Origin: Amycolatopsis sp. DSM 110486
GTDB taxonomy: Bacteria; Actinomycetota; Actinomycetes; Mycobacteriales; Pseudonocardiaceae
Assembly (NCBI RefSeq): GCF_019468465.1
Contig: NZ_CP080519.1
Coordinates: 6,999,001 to 7,063,000, forward strand
Length of the DNA: 64,000 nucleotides
Direction of reading: 5' to 3'
Positions 36,649 through 44,815 of the stretch are shown in pieces; the first letter of the stretch is position 1, and each line of letters starts with the position of its first letter. The translations under genes and the position numbers were made by a program. The notes beneath the pieces were generated by a model that saw only the letters and a program-made list of their open reading frames with translations, made no database searches and was not told the DNA's origin.

Positions 36649-39162
36649 GTGGGGAATTCACCTCTTTCACAACGACTGTCACTCAGAAGATCCAGACCAT
36701 GGGTTCTGCTGGCCACGGCCGGCGTCCTGGCGGGGACGTTCGTCGCCCTGCCGACGTCGGCCACGGCCGCGCAGAACGTGGTGCACGCCGACCGCGCCGT
36801 GGTGCGGTCGTGTTTCGCCGCGCTCCAGCCGGCCGGTGCGCCCGGCACCGACCGTCGCGAGGTCGCCTCGACGGTCGATGGCCTGGTCCAGGCCCGCCTG
36901 ACGCCGGGTGCCGGCGCCGAGGGCGACTGGGACCTCGCCGTTTTCGACAAGGCCACTGGGGCGCTCGTCGCGGCCTCGGCGGCCTTGCGCAGCCATGAGC
37001 TCGCCGAGAGCTTCGTGAAGAAGGGCCAGCAGCTCGTGATCCAGGGCTGCCGGTACGCGGGCAACGCGAAGGAGGCGAAGCTGGGTGTCGACTTCCTCGC
37101 GCTGACTCCGCAGGGCACCCCGACCGGATCCGCCGCGCCGGCCCAGCGTGCCGAGCTGGTGCGCGTGCACACGCCTTCGCGCGCGGACAAGAACAAGCTC
37201 CTCGGACTCGGCCTCGACGTCACCGAAAAGGGTGATGCGACCGGCGTCGAGGTCGTGCTCGCCGGCGACGCCGACCGCCGCACGCTCGCGGCGAGCGGGC
37301 TGAAATCCACCGTCGTCGAGCCGGATCTGTCGGCGAAGTCGATCCGCGACGCGAAAACCGACCGCGAGTACGCGGCGAAAACGACCTCCTCGGTGCTGCC
37401 GTCCGGCCGTACCAGCTACCGCCATCTGTACGACTACGAGTACGAGATGAAGGAGCTCGCGCGCAAGAACCCCAAGCTGGTCAAGGCGTTCACGCTGCCG
37501 GAGCCGACGTGGGAGGGTCGCGACGTCGTCGGGCTCGAGATCGCCACGGACGTCGCGAACACCGCCGACGGCAAGCCCGTCGACTTCACCATGGGCGTGC
37601 ACCACGCGCGCGAATGGCCGGCCGGTGAGACCACGATGGAGTGGGCGTACCAGCTGATCAACGGCTACGCCCACGACACCACGATCCGGGGGCTGGTCGG
37701 CAAGACGCGCAACATCATCGTGCCGATCGTGAACCCCGACGGCTTCTCGATCTCCCGCGAAGCCGAACCCCGTGGGGATTTCACGAGGTTCGACTACGAG
37801 ATGAAACGCAAGAACTGCAACTCCGCCGACTCGCCGCCGCAGTTCGCCACCGGCGTCTGCAAGGCGAACCCGGGCGGCGCGCAGCGCGGCACCGACCCGA
37901 ACCGCAACTACGCCGGCTTCTGGGGCGGCGGGGGAGCGGGCCTGTCGTGGAGCAGTGAGACGTTCCGCGGTTCGGCGCCGTTCAGCGAGCCGGAGTCGCG
38001 CAACATCCGTTCGGTCGTGTCGTCGCGGCAGGTGACGAACCTGATCACCTTCCACACCAACGCGGCGCTCGTGCTGCGTCCGCCGGGCGTCGCCGACGTG
38101 CGCCCGCCGCTCGAGGACCCCGTGTACCGGGCGCTGGGCGACAAACTGGCCTCCCACAACGGTTACACGAACGAACCGAGCTGGGCGCTCTACGACACCA
38201 CCGGCACCACGGAGGACTGGTCGTACTGGGCCACCGGCGGCTGGGGCTTCACGATCGAGATCGGCGGCGCCGGTTTCCACACTCCGTACGAAGTCGGGGT
38301 GGTCGCCGAGTACGCGGGCCTGGCCCCGTCGACCGGCGCGGGCAAGGGCGGCAACAGCGGCGCGCTGCTGGAGATGCTGCGCAACACCGCCGACCCGGCC
38401 GCGCACTCGACGCTCATCGGCACCGCGCCGAAGGGCTACCAGCTCAAGCTGCACAAGACGTTCCAGACCCCGACGTCCCCCGTGCTGCAGCCGGACGGCT
38501 CCACCAAGCCGCCCGTGTACGTGACCGACAACCTCAACTCCACCTACACCTCGACCGGTGGCCGGTTCGCGTGGTCGGTGAACCCGTCGACGCGGCCGTA
38601 CGTCGCGGGCCGCTACGGGCGTGACCCGCAGGGGCCGGCGCAGGCCGGGTACGCCGTGACGAACCCGGCGGGCGTGCCGCCGGTGAACGAGTCGTACCCG
38701 GACAACCCGGCGTCGGAGAGCTTCACGTTCCACGTCGACGGGTTGCCGAAGGTGGACAACGGGAGGTTCAGCGTCGACGTCAACTGGGCCAACCCGGACA
38801 CCGACTGGGACCTGTACGTGTACGACGCCGCGGGCAACGCCGTGACGTCGTCGGCCAACGGCGGCACCACCTCGGAGCACGCCGTGCTGTTCGACCCGCC
38901 CGCCGGTGACTACCGCGCGGTGCTGGTGAACTACGCCCAGGCCGACCCGGCGCAGGTGGACGACTGGACCGGTGGTGTGTCGTTCGCGTCGCCGGTGCCC
39001 CCGACGTACGGACCGAAGGAGGCCTACCAGCTGACCTGCACCAATGCGAAGGGCAAGCTGGCGGGCATCGCGGACGTGTACCTCGACCGCGGCCAGACCA
39101 TCGACGTCGGCGAGATCTGCACCAACTCGGCGCGCGCGGCGAAGAACCGCTCGCACGGCTGA
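36649..39162 (+). CDS. Secreted M14-family zinc carboxypeptidase
   Basis: 837 residues from GTG 36649, with GGGAGG about 9 nt upstream. A signal peptide (RRSRPW, then VLLATAGVLAGTFVAL, cleavage after ATAA) directs export. After a pro-region the catalytic domain carries the zinc ligands HHAREWPAGE (His ~319, Glu ~322) and FHTNA (His ~469), and the general base GFTIEIGG (Glu ~537). GTDPNRNYAGFW matches the substrate-binding Asn-Arg. The C-terminal ~130 residues (DWDLYVYDAAGNAV, PAGDYRAVLVNY) form a beta-rich PPC-like domain. It should remove C-terminal residues from extracellular peptides. A strong terminator follows. Confidence 0.93.
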   Translation: MGNSPLSQRLSLRRSRPWVLLATAGVLAGTFVALPTSATAAQNVVHADRAVVRSCFAALQPAGAPGTDRREVASTVDGLVQARLTPGAGAEGDWDLAVFDKATGALVAASAALRSHELAESFVKKGQQLVIQGCRYAGNAKEAKLGVDFLALTPQGTPTGSAAPAQRAELVRVHTPSRADKNKLLGLGLDVTEKGDATGVEVVLAGDADRRTLAASGLKSTVVEPDLSAKSIRDAKTDREYAAKTTSSVLPSGRTSYRHLYDYEYEMKELARKNPKLVKAFTLPEPTWEGRDVVGLEIATDVANTADGKPVDFTMGVHHAREWPAGETTMEWAYQLINGYAHDTTIRGLVGKTRNIIVPIVNPDGFSISREAEPRGDFTRFDYEMKRKNCNSADSPPQFATGVCKANPGGAQRGTDPNRNYAGFWGGGGAGLSWSSETFRGSAPFSEPESRNIRSVVSSRQVTNLITFHTNAALVLRPPGVADVRPPLEDPVYRALGDKLASHNGYTNEPSWALYDTTGTTEDWSYWATGGWGFTIEIGGAGFHTPYEVGVVAEYAGLAPSTGAGKGGNSGALLEMLRNTADPAAHSTLIGTAPKGYQLKLHKTFQTPTSPVLQPDGSTKPPVYVTDNLNSTYTSTGGRFAWSVNPSTRPYVAGRYGRDPQGPAQAGYAVTNPAGVPPVNESYPDNPASESFTFHVDGLPKVDNGRFSVDVNWANPDTDWDLYVYDAAGNAVTSSANGGTTSEHAVLFDPPAGDYRAVLVNYAQADPAQVDDWTGGVSFASPVPPTYGPKEAYQLTCTNAKGKLAGIADVYLDRGQTIDVGEICTNSARAAKNRSHG

Positions 39163-39169
39163 GGTTTCG

Positions 39170-39206
39170 GTCCGTGAAGGGCTCCGCCTCGGGGCCCTTC
39201 ACGGAC
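39170..39206. terminator. Bidirectional terminator
   Basis: Perfect 13-bp arms (39170-39182 and 39194-39206) around an 11-nt loop, between the stop of the carboxypeptidase gene and the stop of the convergent LysE gene. Confidence 0.75.
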
Positions 39207-39210
39207 CTGC

Positions 39211-39816
39211 TCAGCCGGTCACGGCCAACGCGACGCCGAGCACGACAAGCACCGCCCCGACGACCCGGTTGAGCACCGGCCGCGCCCGGTCGTACCAGCG
39301 TTGCGTGGCGGGGGAGGAGAACAGCAGCGCCACGGACAGGTGCCACGTCGCCGACGCCAGGACGATGAGCGCGATCGCCGCCACCTTCGTCGCCGTGGGC
39401 TCCGTCGGCGGCAGCGTGGCCGTCAGCACGCTCCCGAAGAACACGGCGGCCTTGGGGTTGGTGACGTTGCTCAGCATCCCCTGCCCGAACGCACTCCTGC
39501 GCTCCGGCAGCGGCTCTTGGTCGGGTGCTCGTGCTTTCGACCAGAGCCTGATCCCCAGCCACGCCAGGTAGAGCCCGCAGACGATCCGCAACGCGGTCGC
39601 CAGCCACGGCGTCGCCGCGAGCAACGCCCCCAGCCCGAACACGGCGACCGCCGCCAGCAGCCCACCCGCTACCACCACCCCGGCCGCCACGGCCACCGCC
39701 GCCCTGCGCGACCCGGCCGCCGCGGTGTGCGCGATGAGCACGAAGTTCGGCCCTGGCGTCACCGCCGCGGGCGCGTAGACGAGCAGCACCGTGCCGAGAG
39801 TCGCTGCGGTATTCAC
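39211..39816 (-). CDS. LysE/RhtB-family amino-acid exporter
   Basis: 201 residues, the standard size, almost all hydrophobic with about six membrane segments. The family signature near the N-terminus is TPGPNFVLIAHTAAAGSRRAA, and GMLSNVTNPKAAVFFGSVL follows in the middle. These proteins export amino acids or related small metabolites by proton antiport. It is convergent with the secreted carboxypeptidase, whose amino-acid products make an amino-acid exporter a reasonable neighbour, but no operon links them. Confidence 0.9.
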   Translation of the reverse strand: MNTAATLGTVLLVYAPAAVTPGPNFVLIAHTAAAGSRRAAVAVAAGVVVAGGLLAAVAVFGLGALLAATPWLATALRIVCGLYLAWLGIRLWSKARAPDQEPLPERRSAFGQGMLSNVTNPKAAVFFGSVLTATLPPTEPTATKVAAIALIVLASATWHLSVALLFSSPATQRWYDRARPVLNRVVGAVLVVLGVALAVTG

Positions 39817-40072
39817 ACCGCCATCCTCTCGCGGACTGCCCTGGCTGCCGGAGGGCGGGGGACTGCCGTGCCGAGTTCGGCCGGGGCACTGGCCGGGGCT
39901 GAAGGCGGAGCGGGTCCGGGGCCGTCAGGTCGAGCTTTGCTGCTTCGCGCGTGCGTGCCGGGTGGCAGGGGCGCCCCGGTGGCGAATTTCGGCGGTGCCC
40001 GTGCCCGGGCACCGCCGCGCGACCCTGCGAGGAGCGGGCATGATCCCGCGTCACCCGCAACCGACGGCGCGG

Positions 40073-41170
40073 TCAGGCGGCCCGACCACTCCCCACGACC
40101 TGCCCCCGCAGCGTCCGCAGCGCGTTGTGGTCCACAGTAGACGGTTCGGCCGACAGCCAGCCGCCGATTTCGTGCAGGAACTGTTCCGGCGTCATGGGCG
40201 GGGCGCCGTCGGCGTAGTCGGCGTCGTCGGCGGTGGTGATGGCGCCCGCGTGGCTCGGGTAGACGATCATGGCGCCGCGCAGGGCGATGCCGGGCAGCAG
40301 GTCGCGGTAGGAGTCGAGGCTTTCGGCCAGGCGGGAGCCGCCGCCGCGGAAGGGGCGGCCGTTGCGGAGCAGGCGGCCGTCGTCGGCGGTTTCGTAGTGG
40401 CCGGGGAGCCATTGTTTCGACTCGATGAGCACGAGGCGTTTGCCGCACAGCACGGCGTGGTCGACGTCGGCGAAGACGGAGCCCGGCCAGGCGAGGCCGT
40501 GGAAGATGCGGGCGGCGGGCAGCTGCGTCAGGTAGCGCTCGAGGAGGTCGGCCGTGAGGCGTTCGGCGAGCTCGTCGGCCTCGACGCCGGGGCTGCCGAA
40601 CACCGCGCCGCCGCCGAACTCCGCGGCGAACTCGCTGCGGGCGCGCCGCGCGGCAAGGTAGCCGCGGGCCAGGCGCTGCACCAGCAGTGCCGTGCCGGCC
40701 GTGAGCACCAGCCACACGATGAGCACCGGCGGCGTGAAGTCCACGCCCAGGACCAGCGGCGCCAGCACCAGCACCATCCCGGCGACGGCCGCGACCACGG
40801 GCGTGTGCCCGGGGCCGCGGCGCCGCCCGTGGCGTACGCGCGGGTCCTGCGCCGCGAACTCCCACCACTCGAGCTCGTCCGGCTCCAGGTCCAGCGGCTC
40901 GGGCACGAACCCGGGCTCCTCGCTGAACCGGCGGCGCTTCGGCTTCGCCGGCGGGCGCGCGTGCACGGTCGGGACGCCGGCGTCGTACGCAGCGCGAGCG
41001 CGGGGATCACTCAGCGTGTCGTAGGCCTCGCGCAGCAGCTGGAACGTGCCGACAGTGCCGCCCGCGTCGGGGTGCAGCGTCTTCGCCAGCCTGCGGTAGG
41101 CAGCCTTGATCTCCGTGGGCGACGCCGTCTTCCCCACGCCGAGCACCGCGTAGTAGTCGACTTCGGGCAC
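40073..41170 (-). CDS. J-domain protein fused to membrane segments and a NERD-like nuclease-related domain
   Basis: 365 residues from GTG 41170. Residues 4-66 are a J-domain with DYYAVLGV and the HPD motif at 33-35, which stimulates DnaK ATPase. Two membrane segments lie near 123-142 and 146-165. The last 200 residues include SVFADVDHAVLCGKRLVLIESKQW (~230-255), the D then ExK spacing of NERD/restriction-like nuclease folds. A cytoplasmic J-domain, a membrane anchor and a possible nuclease in one chain is unusual. It could tether DnaK to the membrane or act on DNA; neither is shown. No partner gene is adjacent. Confidence 0.75.
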   Translation of the reverse strand: MPEVDYYAVLGVGKTASPTEIKAAYRRLAKTLHPDAGGTVGTFQLLREAYDTLSDPRARAAYDAGVPTVHARPPAKPKRRRFSEEPGFVPEPLDLEPDELEWWEFAAQDPRVRHGRRRGPGHTPVVAAVAGMVLVLAPLVLGVDFTPPVLIVWLVLTAGTALLVQRLARGYLAARRARSEFAAEFGGGAVFGSPGVEADELAERLTADLLERYLTQLPAARIFHGLAWPGSVFADVDHAVLCGKRLVLIESKQWLPGHYETADDGRLLRNGRPFRGGGSRLAESLDSYRDLLPGIALRGAMIVYPSHAGAITTADDADYADGAPPMTPEQFLHEIGGWLSAEPSTVDHNALRTLRGQVVGSGRAA

Positions 41171-41382
41171 GTTCGCGTTCCACCTCCGAATGGCTGCCGC
41201 GCAACGATATGGGGTCGGTGATCGCCCTCGGCAACCGCCTCCGCGGCACGCCGGGGTGAACCCCGTTCATCGCCGGGCGCCAGTGACCACAGTGGACAGT
41301 GCGGACCACGGCCTGGCTGCGCGGTGTCGCTCGATCGGGTTCCGCTGCGTGATCGATCGGGTGGCCCCGGTGTGATCTACGC

Positions 41383-41402
41383 CGTAGACTCGCGGGTCTA
41401 CG
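41383..41402. promoter_or_regulatory. Operator-like dyad before the TetR gene
   Basis: CGTAGAC (41383-41389) and GTCTACG (41396-41402) are perfect 7-bp arms with a 6-bp spacer, 16 bp before the TetR start. Immediately upstream CTACG repeats the half-site. This fits autoregulation by the TetR protein. Confidence 0.6.
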
Positions 41403-41418
41403 GTGCAGACTCCGCGGG

Positions 41419-42045
41419 GTGCGCAGACTCAAGACCGCCCGGCGGTCCGAGATCGTGGGCGCGGCCTGGGAGCTGGCGGCCGAACGCGGTCTGCCCGCCC
41501 TGTCCATGCGCGGCGTCGCCGCCCGGCTCGGCCTCACGCCCATGGCGCTGTACGGCTACTTCCGCAGCAAGAACGACCTTCTCGACGGCATCGCCGCCCA
41601 GCTGCTCACCCTGCTGCCCGCGCCCGCCGCGGACCTCGACCCCTTCACCCGGTTGCGTGAACTGGCCGGGGGACTGCGGGCGGTCGCGCGCGAGCATCCC
41701 GCCGTGGCCGGTCTCCTGTTCACCCGTCCGGCGGCGAGCGAGCAGTCCCTCCTCCCGGCCGAACGCGTTTACCAAGCCCTGCTGGACGCGGGCGTGCCCG
41801 AGGCCGAAGTCCCGCGCCTGGAACGCCTGCTGTCCACGTTCGTCCTCGGCTACGTCCTCTCGGAGGTCGAAGGCCGCTTCGCCGCGAGCACCCGCCTCGC
41901 CCGCTCGCGCCGCGTCGGGCTCGGCCCCGCCGACCTGCCCGCCCACCACCGCCTCGACCCGCTGCCGCACCACGTCGACTGCGACGCCGAGTTCGCGAAA
42001 GACCTCGAAGACCTGCTGACGATCGTCGAGGCCGCCGCGAAGTGA
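41419..42045 (+). CDS. TetR-family transcriptional regulator
   Basis: 208 residues from GTG 41419. The N-terminal helix-turn-helix reads EIVGAAWELAAERGLPALSMRGVAARLGLTPMALYGYFRSKNDLLDGIA. The C-terminal half is of the TetR_C type seen in many actinobacterial repressors; the ligand is unknown. The gene is convergent with the ROK regulator (stops 4 bp apart) and divergent from the J-domain gene, so the J-domain gene or a distant locus could be its target. A dyad lies just upstream. Confidence 0.88.
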   Translation: MRRLKTARRSEIVGAAWELAAERGLPALSMRGVAARLGLTPMALYGYFRSKNDLLDGIAAQLLTLLPAPAADLDPFTRLRELAGGLRAVAREHPAVAGLLFTRPAASEQSLLPAERVYQALLDAGVPEAEVPRLERLLSTFVLGYVLSEVEGRFAASTRLARSRRVGLGPADLPAHHRLDPLPHHVDCDAEFAKDLEDLLTIVEAAAK

Positions 42046-42048
42046 CGC

Positions 42049-43251
42049 TCAGGCTTGCGCGGCCGTCCGCCGCGGTTCGCGGCGCTCGAACACCAGCTCC
42101 CGCGCCGTGCCCAGGGCCGTCGTCACGGCGCCCGCCAGCACGGCGTCGGACCCCAGCTGCCCGGCGACGATCTCCGGGGCGAACGGTGTCGTCGCGGCCA
42201 GCGCGCGTCGCATCGGCCCGGCGAGCAGCGCCGCGTTGCTCCCGATGCCGCCGCCGAGAACGATGAGCCGGGGGTCGAGCACCGCCGTCACCGCGGCCAC
42301 CACGTGCGCCAGGTGCGCGGCCTCCTCCTCGACCACGCGCAGCGCCCGCGGATCCCCGTCCGCGGCCGACAGGAAGACCTCCCGAGCGCTTCGAGCGGTC
42401 AAGCCCAGTGCCCGGGCGCGCGCGACGATCGCGTGCGCCGAAGCGACGTCCTCCATCGGCACGGGCCGGTGAGCACGCGCCCCGGAAACACGGGCGCCCG
42501 CGGGCAGGTCCGCGATCTCACCCGCCGCGCCGTGGGCGCCCCGGAACAGCCTCCCGCCGACCAGTACGCCCATCCCGATGCCGGTGCCCACCGTGAGGCA
42601 CACCAGCACGTCCACGCCCAGCGCCGCCCCCAGCGCGTGCTCGCCGACCGCGCACAGGTTCGCGTCGTTCTCCACCACGAGGTCCGAACCGTGCGCGCAC
42701 AGCCGTTCGGCCAGCGTGTGCAGCTGCCCCTTGCGCTCCCACCCCGGCAGGTTCGGCGCCCGGTGCACGGTTCCGGTGCGCGCGTCCGGAATGCCCTGCG
42801 TGCCGACCACGGTGGCCACGACGTCGGCCGGCTCGAGTCCGGCCGACGCGACCGCGCGGCCCACCGCGTCGCCGACCGTCTCGACGAGCGCACTGCCCGA
42901 ACGGCACCGGTTCGGCTCGTCGAACCGCGCGACGACGCTCCCGTCCAGATCGGCGACGGCTACGCGGATCGAACGCCGGCCGATGTCCACGCCCACCACG
43001 TGTCCGGCCTCGGGCGCCACGCGGTAGACGACGGCGGCGCGCCCCGGCCCCTCCGGGCTGTGGCCGGTGGCCCGGACCAATCCGCACTGCTCCAGGTCGA
43101 GCAGTGCCTGGCCTACGGTCGGCTTCGAAAGCCCTGTGTCCGCGGCGATCCTGGGCCGGGTGGCCTCACCGCCGGTGCGCAACCGGTCCAGCACCAGCCG
43201 CTGGTTCAGCTCGCGCATGTTCGCCGGTGTGCCCACCCGCGGCCCTGCCAT
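42049..43251 (-). CDS. ROK-family transcriptional repressor
   Basis: 400 residues from ATG 43251; the frame extends to TTG 43281. The N-terminal winged helix reads LVLDRLRTGGEATRPRIAADTGLSKPTVGQALLDLEQCGLV. The sugar-kinase-like domain follows with VVGVDIGRRSIRVAVADLDG, then VVENDANLCAVGEHALGAALGVDVLVCLTVGTGIGMGVLVGG. It lacks the CxCGxxGCxE zinc motif seen in many ROK proteins. It is divergent from the permease-glucosaminidase-kinase operon and very probably represses it until an amino-sugar or a derivative binds. Two CTTTACnAAC repeats lie in the shared control region. Confidence 0.9.
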   Translation of the reverse strand: MAGPRVGTPANMRELNQRLVLDRLRTGGEATRPRIAADTGLSKPTVGQALLDLEQCGLVRATGHSPEGPGRAAVVYRVAPEAGHVVGVDIGRRSIRVAVADLDGSVVARFDEPNRCRSGSALVETVGDAVGRAVASAGLEPADVVATVVGTQGIPDARTGTVHRAPNLPGWERKGQLHTLAERLCAHGSDLVVENDANLCAVGEHALGAALGVDVLVCLTVGTGIGMGVLVGGRLFRGAHGAAGEIADLPAGARVSGARAHRPVPMEDVASAHAIVARARALGLTARSAREVFLSAADGDPRALRVVEEEAAHLAHVVAAVTAVLDPRLIVLGGGIGSNAALLAGPMRRALAATTPFAPEIVAGQLGSDAVLAGAVTTALGTARELVFERREPRRTAAQA

Positions 43252-43281
43252 GCTCCCCGCCACCCCTCGCCGTTTCCACAA

Positions 43282-43338
43282 CTTTACGAACGCGGCTCTT
43301 CCGACCCCGCAAATCTTATGTTAAGAAGCTTTACTAAC
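43282..43338. promoter_or_regulatory. Shared control region with repeated ROK-type half-sites
   Basis: CTTTACGAAC (43282-43291) and CTTTACTAAC (43329-43338) are direct repeats, and a CTTA-TGT-TAAG dyad (43315-43325) lies between them. It sits between the divergent ROK repressor and permease. The sequences resemble TTTAGTAAA-type ROK operators, so they are likely repressor sites. Confidence 0.55.
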
Positions 43339-43357
43339 TATTGGATGGAGGCACGAC

Positions 43358-44815
43358 GTGAGCTCACCCACCCGTTCGGGGGGTTCCGGAACGGCGGATC
43401 TTCCACGGACCGGTCTCGAACGCAAGATCGGGCCGCTGCAGGCGACCGCGATCAACATGACGCAGATGTGCGGGATCGGCCCGTTCGTGACCATCCCGGC
43501 GATGGTCGCCACGATGGGTGGCCCGCAGGCGATGTTCGGCTGGATCATCGGCGCCATCATCGCGTTGGCCGACGGCCTAGTGTGGGCCGAGCTCGGCGCG
43601 GCGCTGCCCGGCGCCGGCGGCACCTACATCTACCTCCGCGAAGCTTTCCAGTACCGCACCGGGCGGCTGATGCCGTTCCTGTTCGCCTGGAGCGCCGTGC
43701 TGTTCATCCCGCTGATCATGTCCACGGGCATCATCGGCCTGGTCCAGTACCTCGGGTACCTCATCCCGGGCGTGGTCGACGACGGCGGCGTGACACCGCT
43801 CGGCAAGATCATCGGCATCGTGATCATCGCCGTGATCGTGCTGGCGCTGTTCCGGCGCATCGGCCAGATCAGCAAGCTCACCACCGTGCTGTTCGTGATC
43901 ATGCTGTTCGCCGTGCTGACCGTGATCGTCGCGGCCTTCTCACACTTCAGCGGCGGCCAGGCGTTCGCCTTCACGCCCGGCGCGTTCGGCTCGGGCGGCG
44001 CGTTCTGGGGCGGCCTCGGCGCGGGCCTCGTGATCGCCATCTACGACTACCTCGGCTACAACACCAGCGCCTACCTCGGCGGTGAGGTCCGCAACCCGGG
44101 CCGCACGATCCCGCGGTCGATCATCTTCTCGATCCTCGGCATCATGGCGCTCTACTTCCTGCTGCAGGTCGGCGTGCTCGGCTCGATCCCGCTCGACGAG
44201 CTGAAGAACGCCACGTCGGTCGCCTCCACCGTGCTGGAGCAGGCGTGGGGCACGGTCACCGCGAAGGTGATCACCGTCTTCATCATCATCGCGGCCATCG
44301 GGTCGGTCTTCGCGGGCCTGCTCGGCGGCTCGCGCGTGCCGTTCGAAGCCGCGCGCGACAAGGTGTTCCTGCCGGTGTTCGCCAAGCTGCACCCGAAGCT
44401 GAACCTGCCCACCGCCGGCGTGCTGACGATGGGCGTGATCACCGCGATCGGTTCGCTGTTCACGCTGACCGACGTGATCAACGCTGCCGTGACCGTGCTC
44501 GTGATCATCCAGTCGCTGGCGCAGGTCGCCGCGATCTGGGTGCTGCGCCGGCGCCAGCCCGCGCTGAAGCGGCCGTACCGCCAGTTCCTCTACCCGATCC
44601 CGACGATCATCGCGCTCGCCGGCTGGGTGTACATCTACATCTCCGCCACGACGCTCTCGATCATCCTCTCGGTGGCGTGGATCGTGCTCGGCGTCGTCGC
44701 GTTCTTGATCTACGCGGCGGCGGAGAAGACGTGGCCGTTCGGCCCGAAGGAGATCCGCGAGGAGTTCGTCCTCGCGCAGCAGCAGCAGCCGACCGAAGAG
44801 GGGCTTGAGGCATGA
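43358..44815 (+). CDS. APC-superfamily permease
   Basis: 485 residues with about twelve hydrophobic segments. The start GTG 43358 has GGATGGAGG upstream. The first segment reads NMTQMCGIGPFVTIPAMVATMGGP, and GAALPGAGGTYIYLREAF follows, both typical of APC amino-acid/polyamine permeases. Most relatives carry amino acids or amines. Here it is coupled by an ATGA overlap to a glucosaminidase and a sugar kinase under a ROK repressor, so glucosamine or a small chitosan product is a possible substrate. That is inference from context; amino-sugar transport by this family would be unusual. Confidence 0.88.
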   Translation: MSSPTRSGGSGTADLPRTGLERKIGPLQATAINMTQMCGIGPFVTIPAMVATMGGPQAMFGWIIGAIIALADGLVWAELGAALPGAGGTYIYLREAFQYRTGRLMPFLFAWSAVLFIPLIMSTGIIGLVQYLGYLIPGVVDDGGVTPLGKIIGIVIIAVIVLALFRRIGQISKLTTVLFVIMLFAVLTVIVAAFSHFSGGQAFAFTPGAFGSGGAFWGGLGAGLVIAIYDYLGYNTSAYLGGEVRNPGRTIPRSIIFSILGIMALYFLLQVGVLGSIPLDELKNATSVASTVLEQAWGTVTAKVITVFIIIAAIGSVFAGLLGGSRVPFEAARDKVFLPVFAKLHPKLNLPTAGVLTMGVITAIGSLFTLTDVINAAVTVLVIIQSLAQVAAIWVLRRRQPALKRPYRQFLYPIPTIIALAGWVYIYISATTLSIILSVAWIVLGVVAFLIYAAAEKTWPFGPKEIREEFVLAQQQQPTEEGLEA

